Assembly (NCBI RefSeq): GCF_964656455.1
Contig: NC_135721.1
Location: 79,836,754-79,900,753 of the forward strand
Length of the DNA: 64,000 nt
Direction: 5' to 3'
DNA from: Halichoerus grypus
Taxonomy: Eukaryota > Chordata > Mammalia > Carnivora > Phocidae
In this document: positions 36,034-44,805 of the stretch, piece by piece
How the letters are laid out: the number at the start of each line of letters is the position of its first letter
How positions within the stretch are numbered: position 1 is the stretch's first letter
Notes under the pieces: generated by a model
The model's database searches: none
What the model was told of the DNA's origin: nothing
What the model saw: only the letters and a program-made list of their open reading frames with translations
Made by a program: the position numbers and the translations under genes

Positions 36034-36259
36034 TCTGTTTTGTTTTGTTTATTTTTTAAAAGTTTTATTGTTTTTACTTTTAATTCCAGTATAGTTAACA
36101 TAGTGTTATATTAGTTTCAAGTGTACAATATAGTGATTCAACAATTCTATACATTACCCAGTGCACTATTTACAATAGCCAAATTATGGAAGCAGCCCAA
36201 GTGTCCATCAATTGAAGAATGGATAAAGAAGATGCGGCACATATATGTATACATACAAT
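36034..36259. mobile_element. Small L1 fragment with twin-priming inversion
   Basis: Two copies of a diverged target repeat, ggcatagcccactttg (36,018-36,033) and ggcacaggcactttg (36,260-36,274), flank it. The left half (T-rich start, ttccagtatagttaacatagtgttatattag) is a carnivore L1 3' UTR in minus orientation. From about 36,164 the sequence is L1 ORF2-end in plus orientation (actatttacaatagccaaattatgg..ggataaagaag). Opposed halves inside one TSD indicate 5' inversion on insertion. Confidence 0.8.
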
Positions 36260-36274
36260 GGCACAGGCACTTTG

Positions 36275-36998
36275 AGAGACAGTTTTGACAGTTTACAAAA
36301 GTAAACATTTTCTTACCACATGATCCAGCAATCACACCCTTTGTTATTTACCCAAGTGAGCTGAAACTTATGTCCACACAAAACCTGCACATGCTGCTTA
36401 CAGCAGCTTCATTTGTAATTGCCAAAACTTGGAAGCAACCAAGAATCCCTCGGTAGGTGAATGGATAAATAAACTGTGGTACATCCATACAATGAAATAT
36501 TATTCTAAAATGAGCTATAAAGCCAAGGTAACTTAAATGTATATTACTAAGTGGAAGAAGCCAGTCTGAAAAGGTCACACAGTATATGATTCCAACTAGA
36601 TGACATTCTAAAAAAAGGCAAAAACCATGGAGACAGTAGAAGAATCAGTGGTTGCCATGGGTTGGGGGGAGGAGGGATGAGTAGGCGGAGCACAGAGGAT
36701 TTTTAGGACAGTGAAACTATTCTGTATGATATTATAATGGTGGATACATGTCTATACATTTGTTCAAACCCAAAGAATGTACAACACCAAGAGTGAACCT
36801 TAGTGGGAAACTATGGGCTTTGAGTGATTATGATGTAGGTTCATCAATTGTAATGAATGTACCACCTGGGGAGGGATGCTGATAACTGAGGAGACTGTGC
36901 ATGTGTAGGGGTGGGGGTACATGTGAGATCTTTATACCTCCTGTTTGATTCTGCTGTGAGCCTAAAACTGTTCTAAAAATAAACTCTATTTAAAAATC
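36275..36998 (+). mobile_element. Old L1 (L1M type), 3' UTR segment
   Basis: It continues past the small insertion with agagacagttttgacagttt, accacatgatccagcaatcac, aatggataaataaactgtgg and tggttgccatgggttggggg, and ends cctaaaactgttctaaaaataaactctatttaaaa. The weak repeat atttaaaaatcatct against attttaaaaagtct at 26,06x suggests the original TSD. Confidence 0.8.
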
Positions 36999-37094
36999 AT
37001 CTTTGGGAGGGTGACTTACAATATCAGAGGGGCTATTTTTAGAAGAGAAAATGGACAGTGAGGTGGCAGAACCACACCAGTGGGTCTACTACAC

Positions 37095-37290
37095 AGGATG
37101 TGTATTTATGTATGTGAGTGCATGCATGTGTGTATGTATGTGCATGGAGGTGTGTGTGCATGTGTGTGTTAGTGTGTGCATGTGTGTATGTGCATGTGTA
37201 CACATGCATGTACGTGTAGGTATGCATGCATGGGTGTGTTTATATGCATGTGATTGTATGCATGTGCATATATTTGTGTGCTTATTTTAT
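37095..37290. repeat. Alternating purine-pyrimidine TG/CATG-rich tract
   Basis: About 195 bp of tgtgtgcatg-type units, mostly alternating purine and pyrimidine. It is a low-complexity tract able in principle to adopt Z-DNA. Confidence 0.85.
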
Positions 37291-37299
37291 ATGTATGAA

Positions 37300-38266
37300 A
37301 GTGTGGACTCTAGATTGTGACTCAACAAGAAGATGGGGTTTTTAGCAACAGGTCAGTTCAGTTACAGAATAGGTTTCTTTGCTCTATAGTAAGTTCTCTG
37401 TCCCTCAAGGCCTCATAGCAGAACCTGAGTGATCCCTCTTTAGAAATGTTGCAGACAGGACTGCTGGGTTGGTGGGGGGCTGGTGGGTCCATTTAGCTCA
37501 GATGACATCGAAGCTCCCTTCTAGTCTGTGAACGCGGGGCCCTCTTGCATGAGGGTCTCTGCATCTTCTCTTAGTGACCTCTTGCCAGGAGCACTTTCTA
37601 CAGGTGCCTTTTCCTGAGAGAAGACTCTGAGTGTTCACTTCCTGCCTTATGTACATTCACCTCCAGCTTGGAGAATCCTGAAAGCCCAGCTCAGGGAATC
37701 AGAGAGTGCTGAGGGAGCCCAGGGGCCCCCATTGGGGAACAAGAAGCCATTGAGGTTGAGAAATGGACAATTTCCTTGCATCTCTCAAGTAACCCTTTGG
37801 GCATCCCTCTTAATATTTTCCTAATATAGTTATCTGAAGCCATGTCTCTCTAAGGTATTGAGGGGTTTAAATAGCTTGATTGCCATGGAAACAAATGGTA
37901 ACACCCTCCTTTTCTGGAAGCCCTGGAAAATTTATGGCTTCCTCCCCATTGCTTCCTAAGTACTGATTTGTTACCAAGTTGCACAATAATCAGAAATTTA
38001 AAGTGATTTATATCCCATCCCCCAACAGGATGCACTTTACTCTACTTGTAGCTTCACATAATAATTTTAAACCCTAGTTCCCAAATCATTCAGTGATAAC
38101 TTTGTGTAGAGCTATAAATAAGAAATAGCTGTTATCATCATATTCATTGTGAAATCTTGGAAAATAAAGCACCAGCTTTGGCCACATCTCTCATACTCTT
38201 ATTTAAGTAATACTACCCTTGGAAATTTTTAGTAATGGTTCACCTAATTAGTTAATAGTCTTTCAC
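37300..38266. other. Intronic sequence, nothing recognised
   Basis: Unrecognised sequence between the old L1 with its microsatellite and the ERV 5' LTR. Confidence 0.5.
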
Positions 38267-38637
38267 TGATAGTAACCATCATGGTTACTTTCAGGTGTCA
38301 ACTTGGCTAGGCTCTAGTAGCCATTTGTTAGGTCAGATGCTAGCATAATGCTGCTGTGAAGGTATTTGTGGATGTGGTTAACATCTACAATCATTTGACT
38401 TTAGTGAAGAAGTTACCCTCCATGATGCAGGTGGGCCTCATCCATTCAGTTGAGGGCTTTTAACAGCAAAAATGGAGGTTTCCTGGGGAAGAAGACATTC
38501 TGCCTCAAGGCTGCAGTTTCAACTCTACCTGAGCATCCAGCCTGCTGGTCCGCTCAAAAGACTGCAGACATACGAGCCCCCACAACCACATGAGCCAATT
38601 CCTTTGGTTCTATTTCTCTGGTGAGCTCTGAATGACA
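38267..38637 (+). repeat. ERV-L-like 5' LTR
   Basis: It runs from TGATAGTAACC through gtgtcaacttggctaggct, gctgctgtgaaggta, gatgtggttaacat, gtgggcctcatccattcagtt, gaagaagacattctgcctcaagg and gagccaattcctttggttct to aatgaca. The 3' LTR carries the same landmarks in the same order. Confidence 0.8.
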
Positions 38638-38644
38638 GAGATTT

Positions 38645-38659
38645 TGGTACCAAGAGTGG
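38645..38659 (+). promoter_or_regulatory. ERV primer binding site (tRNA-Leu)
   Basis: TGGTACCAAGAGTGG starts about 7 bases after the LTR end. From known tRNA-Leu 3' ends the expected complement is TGGTACCAGGAGTGG, a single mismatch. Leu priming is what the L in ERV-L stands for. Confidence 0.75.
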
Positions 38660-38877
38660 TACTAGAGGAGCAGAATGAGTTTTAAAGATGATTTTTCTGA
38701 GTTAGTTCTGTGTTTTTTGGAATTGGTTCTTTAAGCTGACAGATTTAAAGGTCCTATGACTCTATTTTCAGTGGTAAAGATGATAGCGATCATCCATGGT
38801 ATGATGTGCCAATAGAGATACACGAAATATCACCATTGGACACTCCTAATCAAATACTTTTGAGAGGCAAGGTTCTG

Positions 38878-39455
38878 ATTTGCAACGACATGGATGGAAC
38901 TGGAGGGTATTATGCTGAGCGAAATAAGTCAAACAGAGAAAAACATGTATCATATGACCTCACTGATATGAGGAATTCTTAATCTCAGGAAACAAACTGA
39001 GGGTTGCTGGAGTGGGGGGTGGGGTGGGAGGAATGGGGTGACTGGGTGATAGACACTGGGGAGGGTATGTGCTCTGCTAAGCGCTGTGAAGTGTGCAAGA
39101 CTGTTGAATCTCAGATCTGTACCTCTGAAACAAATAATGCAATATATGTTAAGAAAAAAAAAAAAGAAGACGATAGCAGGAGGGGAAGAATGAAGGGGGG
39201 GAAATCGGAGGGGTAGACAAACCATGAGAGATGATGGATTCTGAAAAACAAACTGAGGGTTCTAGAGGGGAGGGGGGTGGGAGGATGGGTTAGCCTGGTG
39301 ATGGGTATTAAAGAGAGCACGTTCTGCATGGAGCACTGGGTGTTATGCACAAACAATGAATCATGGAACACTACATCTAAAACTAATGATGTAATGTATG
39401 GTGATTAACATAACAATAAAAAATTTTAAAAAATTAAAAAAAAAATAAAAAGAAA
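38878..39455 (+). mobile_element. 5'-truncated L1 inserted in the ERV leader
   Basis: A perfect 15 bp TSD, agaggcaaggttctg, lies at 38,863-38,877 and 39,456-39,470. It starts at the very end of ORF2 (tttgcaacgacatggatggaactggag), passes the ORF2 stop and full 3' UTR, and ends in an A-rich tail. Sequence is close to the fragment at 24,378 and to L1-A. Confidence 0.95.
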
Positions 39456-39470
39456 AGAGGCAAGGTTCTG

Positions 39471-41100
39471 GGTGATCTTGTGTATGATACCTTAGAACAT
39501 ATTTGTCAAACTCATGACTATAATGAGATTGGCCAGTTGCTCTTAACTGTGCTAGACAAATGATGAGTTTTGGATTTCAAATTCCCAGCCCAAGCAACAG
39601 ATAAATAATCTGAAAGTTTTTATGTCTGCCTGAAAGAAACCCTTATCTTCTGTAGCCCCAGAGCTGAGACTTCTGACCATTAAATCCAGAGGTTCATCCT
39701 GTGAGTGGCTGAATTACCATGCAGATTGAATGCCCAAGCTCACAGTAGGTCCATTGTTGCAGTGAGGGCATTGAATGGAAAGGAATGGGATCCTGGAAAT
39801 CCAGGAACATATGGCTCAATTCTGATGAGGTTTGGGACACTGAACCCCTACATTTTGCCAAGTCTTCTTTGCCAATAGAAGGAGCCCATCCAGTCCTGCC
39901 TGAGGAGGTGAACCCTCCTTTGACGGAGGAGCCCACTACAGCCTCCCCTCACATAGTTGCCTTGTAAGACATTGTTGATCCTCAGGATCCACCTCTACCA
40001 CCTCTCTTTGCTTCTAGACCTAGAACTAGACTTAAGTCTGAGCGGGCCTCAAAGGGTGAGGTGCAAAGTGTGCTCTTATGGAACTGCGTGACTTTTCCAA
40101 CTTGTCCAAAAACAAATCTGGACAATATGAGTGGGAATGAATATTAAGAGAGTGGGTTAGGGGCGCCTGGGTGGCTCAGTCATTAAGCGTCTGCCTTCGG
40201 CTCAGGTCATGATCCCAGGGTCCTGGGATCGAGCCCCGCATCGGGCTCCCTGCTCGGCGGGAAGCCTGCTTCTCCCTCTCCCACTCCCCCTGCTTGTGTT
40301 CCCCTCTCTCACTGTGTCTCTCTCTGTCAAATAAATAAATAAAATCTTTAAAAAAAAAAAAAAAAAGAGTGTGGGTTAATGGTGAAGAAACAAAGTTAGA
40401 GTTGCATTTATTCATGTGAGCCAATGAACAGAGATTCTGGATTTAATGCTGTGGCTCATGGGATTGGAAAGGACTCTAACTGGATGGTTGCTTGGCTGGC
40501 TGAAACATGGACCAAAAGATGGCAAACAGTAAATTAGGTTGAAATGCTACCTGTCTTGATATACTATAAAGAAATGTACCCAAAAGCTTTGGGAGATTGG
40601 AGTGTTGAGTGGATTTGTCATGGAAGACCTGCTCACCCGTCCCAGGATGACACACCTCTCACACCCACTGTGAGAAACATACTTGTGAGAAGAGCTTCAG
40701 AATCCTTGAAGTGCTCTGTGGTCATGCTTCCACACTGACTGAACCTTACAGTAAGAAGCGTGGTGCAGAATCAGGAAGCCTGAACGCAACGGGAGGATGC
40801 GGATCTTGAGCCAACAGGAGCCAAATGGAGGTACTTAATTGCCAAAACCAAGATGGTCATGGTTTTGTGACAGACGGCAGAGTCCAATCAGCTGTCAGAG
40901 CTGTGGCACTCAGTAGTGGGTCAGGGCGTCCCTAGCAGAGGAACAGCTGGGCATGCTACTAAATCCTGACTTGATCTGTAAGCGCAAGAGTTCTAGGTCT
41001 AGTGAACAGAAGTCTAACTAGGGTCATGACTTCTCTATCAATTCCCAGGCTGAGGGTTTAGAGACCCAGAACCCCTCCAATGAAGGGCAAGCTGGGTCCT
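39471..41100 (+). pseudogene. ERV leader and gag position, decayed
   Basis: By position this should hold the retroviral leader and gag. Only short open pieces remain, for example about 40,544-40,738, and I recognise no capsid or zinc-knuckle motif. A SINE splits it at 40,160. The assignment rests on order alone. Confidence 0.4.
40160..40366 (+). mobile_element. Can-SINE inside the ERV
   Basis: A head ggggcgcctgggtggctcag, B-box region gggatcgagcccc, CT-rich body, AAATAAATAAATAAAATC and poly(A). The TSD gagagtgggtta (40,148-40,159) against gagtgtgggtta (40,367-40,378) has one mismatch. Confidence 0.93.
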
Positions 41101-42060
41101 CTTGAGGAAGGACCCCACTACATTGCCAACAATTTATACTGTGAATCTTTCTCCCGGCTCTCCCCAAAAGGACCTTTTCACCAGGCTAACTGTGCACTGG
41201 GGGAAAGGACATAATCAGACCTGTCAGGAGCTCCTGGACACTGTCCCTGAACTGACACTGGCTCCAGGAGACCCCAAATATCACCATGTCCCCCCGTCAG
41301 AATGGGGGCTTATGGAGGTCAGGTGACTAATGGAGTTTTAGTTCAAGTCTGTCTCACAGGGGTCCAGTGGGTCCTCAAACCCATCCTGTGGTTATTTCCC
41401 CAGCTCTGGAATGCACAATAGGAATACACATACTTGGCACCTGGCAGAATCCATCCTCATATTTTGTTCCCTGACCTGTGGAGTGAGGGCTATTGTGGTG
41501 GGTAAGGCCAAATGGAAGCCACTAGAACTGCCTCTATCTAGGAAAATAATAAACCTAAAGCAATACCACATTCCTGTAGATACTGCCGAGATTAATGCTA
41601 TCATCAAGGACCGGAAGGATGCAGGGGTGGAGATTCCCACCACATCCCCATTCAACTCTCCTATTTGGCCTGTGCTGAAGACAGCTGGAGTTTGCAGAAT
41701 GATGGTGGATTTCTTTAAGTTTAACCAGGTATGAACTCTAATTGCAGTTGCTGTACCAGATGTGGTTTCCTTGCTTGAGCAAATTAACACATAGTCTGGT
41801 ACCTGGTATGTGGCTATTGACCATGCAAATGTTTTTTTCTCCATACCTGTTCATAAAGACCAGCAGAGCATTTGCTTTCAGCAGGCAAGGCTGGCACTGT
41901 CCTACTTCTGGGATATATCAGCTCTCCAGCCTTATGTCATAATTTAGTCCACAGGGACCTTGATCACCTTTCCCTTCCACAAGACAGCACACTGATCAAT
42001 TACCTGGGTGATACTATGCTAATTGAAACTATTGAGCACTAGGCTTCTTGAATACTAGAC
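41101..42060 (+). pseudogene. ERV pol: reverse transcriptase relic
   Basis: An open stretch at 41,411-41,734 contains the RT fingers motif SPFNSPIWPVLK followed by RMMVDFFKFNQ, which are typical retroviral RT motifs. Motif A is readable at about 41,804 (WYVAIDHANVFF) after a stop and frame change. The YxDD position at 42,001-42,021 reads YLGDTML in yet another frame, so the first catalytic Asp is now Gly. The 41,101-41,400 stretch upstream is probably the protease-RT connection but has no motif I can name. Several stops and at least two frameshifts make it non-functional. Confidence 0.8.
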
Positions 42061-42719
42061 TTATTGGTAAAACATTTGCACATCAGAGGGTGCAAAATAA
42101 ATCCAACAAAAATTCAGTGGCCTTCTACCTCAGTGAAATTTCTAGGGGTTCAGTGGTGCAGGGCTTGTTGAGAAATCCCTTCTATGGTCAAGGATAAGTT
42201 GGTGCATTTGGCCCTTTCCACAGGCAAAAAAGGGGCACAGTGCCTAGCATGCCTCTTCGGATTTGTAGGCAATATATTCCCCATTTGGGTGTGCTTTCCA
42301 GTGCATTTACTGAGTGAGTTGACAGAGCTGCTAGTTCTGAGTGGGGCCCAGAACAAGAGAAGGCTCTGCAAGAGGTCCAGGTTGCTGTGCAAGGAGGTGT
42401 CAAGGAGGTCTGGGAAAGTGGTAAATGGAGAGACCTCAATGAATGGGCAAATACGTGAAATAAATTTGTGTCCTTCATGAATGCTCACTAAAGGCTGCTC
42501 TCAGCAGAGGAGGATTTTAATGACCCATTCTGTGGATACCAGTCATCCTTTTTCCCCACAGCCAGTCCTGCCCAAGTGGCTATTGTTATAGGGTGGAGGT
42601 CACGTATGGCTTCAGTATGGTGGACTTCCACTCACCAAGGACAACTTGGTTATAGGAGTGCTCATTCTGCCCGCAGCAGAGACCAACACTGAGCCCCTGA
42701 TACGGCACCATTCTCTGGG
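42061..42719 (+). pseudogene. ERV pol: connection / RNase H position
   Basis: This lies between the RT and integrase relics. The piece aaaattcagtggccttct..aaatttctaggggttcagtgg is the RT thumb/connection (K..S..KFLGV-like). RNase H should follow, but no DEDD set can be read with confidence. Many stops are present. Confidence 0.5.
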
Positions 42720-43100
42720 GTGAGCAGCCAGACATTGGCTAGAACAGAGGACCTTGGCCTGCTTCCATCATGGAATGGGCAGCATTTTGTTCCCCTTGAA
42801 ATAGACACATGTTCTGAATATAGATTTGCCTTCTCTGCATGCAATGCTTCTGCCAAAACTACTATCTGTGGACTTACAGAATGCCTTATCCATCGTTGTA
42901 GTAGTCCATACAGCATTGCTTCTGATCAAGGATCTCACTTCACAGCAAAAAAAGTATGGCAACAGGCCCATGCTCAGGGAATTCACTGATCTTACCATGT
43001 TCCTTACCATCCTAAAGCAGCTGGCTTAACAGAATGGCCTTTCAGAGATCCAGTTACAATACCAGCTGGGTGGCAACACCTTGCAGGGTTGGGGGCAAAG
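42720..43100 (+). pseudogene. ERV pol: integrase core relic with DD35E spacing
   Basis: One frame carries FVPLEIDTCSEYRFAF (first Asp, codon 42,804-42,806), IASDQGSHF (second Asp, codon 42,924-42,926) and AAGLTEW (Glu, codon 43,032-43,034). Exactly 35 codons separate the second Asp from the Glu, the spacing of retroviral integrases. A single stop lies between them (42,987-42,989). Integrase would insert viral DNA into the host genome; this copy is dead. Confidence 0.8.
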
Positions 43101-43149
43101 TTCTCCAGGAGGCTATATGTGCTCCAAATCAGCACTCAATTTATGGTGT

Positions 43150-43760
43150 GGTTTCTCCCATGGCCAAGATTCACGTGTCCAGGAATCAAGGTGTGGAAAT
43201 GGGAGTGGCACCATGTGCTGTTATACCCAGAGACCTACTACCAAAATTTTTGATATCTGTCCCCATAGACTTTATACTCTGCTGGCCTAGAGATCTTAGT
43301 TTCAAAGGTAGGAATGCTTCCACCAGGAGACACAATAGCAATTCTATTGAACTGGAAGTTAAGACTGCCACCCAACCATTTTGGATGCCTCATGACTGAA
43401 TAAACAGGCAAAGAAAGTAGTTAATTTGCTGCCTGGAGTGACTGATCCTGACTGCAACTATTTCAGTCAGAAGTTGGGTTTAGTTTAGGGGAAATTGGGC
43501 TGTACTCCACAATGGAGGTGAGGAAGAGCCTGGAACACGGCATGTTCCTTAGGGCATCTCTTACTACTACCATGCCCTGGGATGAAGGTCAATGGAAAGC
43601 TACAACAACTCAATTCAGTCAGTACTGCTAGTAGCCCAGACTCTTTAGGAATGAATATTTGGGTTACCCTACCAGGTAAAGAACCACAACTTGCTGAGGT
43701 GCTTGTTGAAGCCAAAGAGAATATGGAGTGCGTAGTGGAAGAAGGTAGTTATGAATACCA
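43150..43760 (+). pseudogene. ERV dUTPase-like region downstream of integrase
   Basis: From 43,313 a frame reads MLPPGDTIAI followed by NWKLRLPPNHFG. In another frame at 43,435-43,452 it reads GVTDPD, resembling the GVIDxDY motif of dUTPases. A dUTPase domain after integrase is a known ERV-L trait. The pieces are in different frames with stops between, so it is a relic. The call rests on two short motifs plus position. Confidence 0.55.
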
Positions 43761-44120
43761 GCTATGGCCAGTTACAGAAACAAGGATTATAATTGATTTT
43801 GTTATGAATATGTTTATATGTATGTGTATAATCCCTTTTTCTTCCCTCTCTTATCCCCTTATCATGTAACATAAGTTGTACTGACTTCATATCATAGTAC
43901 TTAAATATTTTTAAGTTTATATCACAGTATTTAAGTTATGGGATATCAAGGAGAAGAGTGAACATCGCCTAAGGACTTGAATCCTCTTCTGGGGAAAGGG
44001 TTAGTGCATTTTCAGTTGTATACAGCATAGTCGTATTGTATTAGGCAGAAGCATGACTTCACTGTTGTCTTTATTTGGAGACTAAGTATGGTTTACAGAG
44101 ATGGCTACGAGTGCCAAGTT

Positions 44121-44133
44121 GACAAAGGGTAGA
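44121..44133 (+). promoter_or_regulatory. ERV polypurine-tract-like site
   Basis: gacaaagggtaga lies directly before the TG that opens the 3' LTR, the place where plus-strand DNA synthesis is primed. It is short and imperfect. Confidence 0.5.
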
Positions 44134-44134
44134 T

Positions 44135-44515
44135 TGTAATGCTTAGTTCTATGTGTCAGCTTGGTTGGCTACAGTGCCGTGTTTACTGAAGCACTAGTCT
44201 AGATGTTGCTGTGAAAGTATGTAGTAGACATTATTAATTTCTACAGTGAGTTGACTTTAAATAAAGGAGATTACTTAGAGTATGTGCCGGATATGTGGGT
44301 GGGCCTCGTTGAAGGCCCTAAGAGCAATCTGAGGATTCCTGGGGAAGAAAAATTTCTGCCTCAAGACTACGGCATCAACTCTTGCCTGAGTTTTCAGCCT
44401 GCTGGGCTTCCTCACAGATGGGCTTGCCAGCCTCCACATTCATCATGGGAAACAATTCCTAAAATAAATATTTATATTTATATTTTGTATTGGTTCTGTT
44501 CCTCTTGAGAGTTCT
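44135..44515 (+). repeat. ERV-L-like 3' LTR, main part
   Basis: It has the same landmarks as the 5' LTR (gtgtcagcttggttggct, gatgttgctgtgaaagta, gtgggcctcgttgaaggcc, tgcctcaagactacgg, cagcctgctggg) and ends ttggttctgttcctcttgagagttct, where L1-B was inserted. The last 10 bases or so are at 50,856-50,865. Confidence 0.8.
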
Positions 44516-44805
44516 TTTTTTTTTTTGTAGTTTTTAATTTTATTATGTTATGTTAGTCACCGTACAATACATCATTAGTTTTTGATGTAGTGATCCACGA
44601 TCCATTGTTTTCGTATAACACCCAGTGTTCCATGCAGTACGTGCCCTCCTTAATACCCATCACTGGGCTAACCAATCTGCCCTCCCCCTTCCCCTCTAAA
44701 ACCCTGTTTGTTTCTCAGGTCCATAGTCTCTCATGGTTCATCTCTCCCTCCAATTCCCCCCGCCCATTTTTCCCTTCCTTCTCCTAATGTCCTCCATGTT
44801 ATTCC
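44516..44805 (-). mobile_element. L1-B 3' UTR with AATAAA
   Basis: On the L1 strand it contains gcactgggtgttatacg, gatgtattgtacggtgactaac, then AATAAAATTAAAAAC before the A-tail. The AATAAA is in sense with the host transcript. Confidence 0.85.

Noticed and set aside
38260..38266. ERV target-site duplication
   Set aside because: The bases outside the two LTRs (tttcac and caataatt) show no convincing 4-6 bp repeat; too decayed to call.
43760..44120. Possible env gene in the ERV
   Set aside because: Only about 370 bp lies between the dUTPase-like region and the 3' LTR, with no signal or transmembrane pattern of an envelope protein. ERV-L elements lack env.
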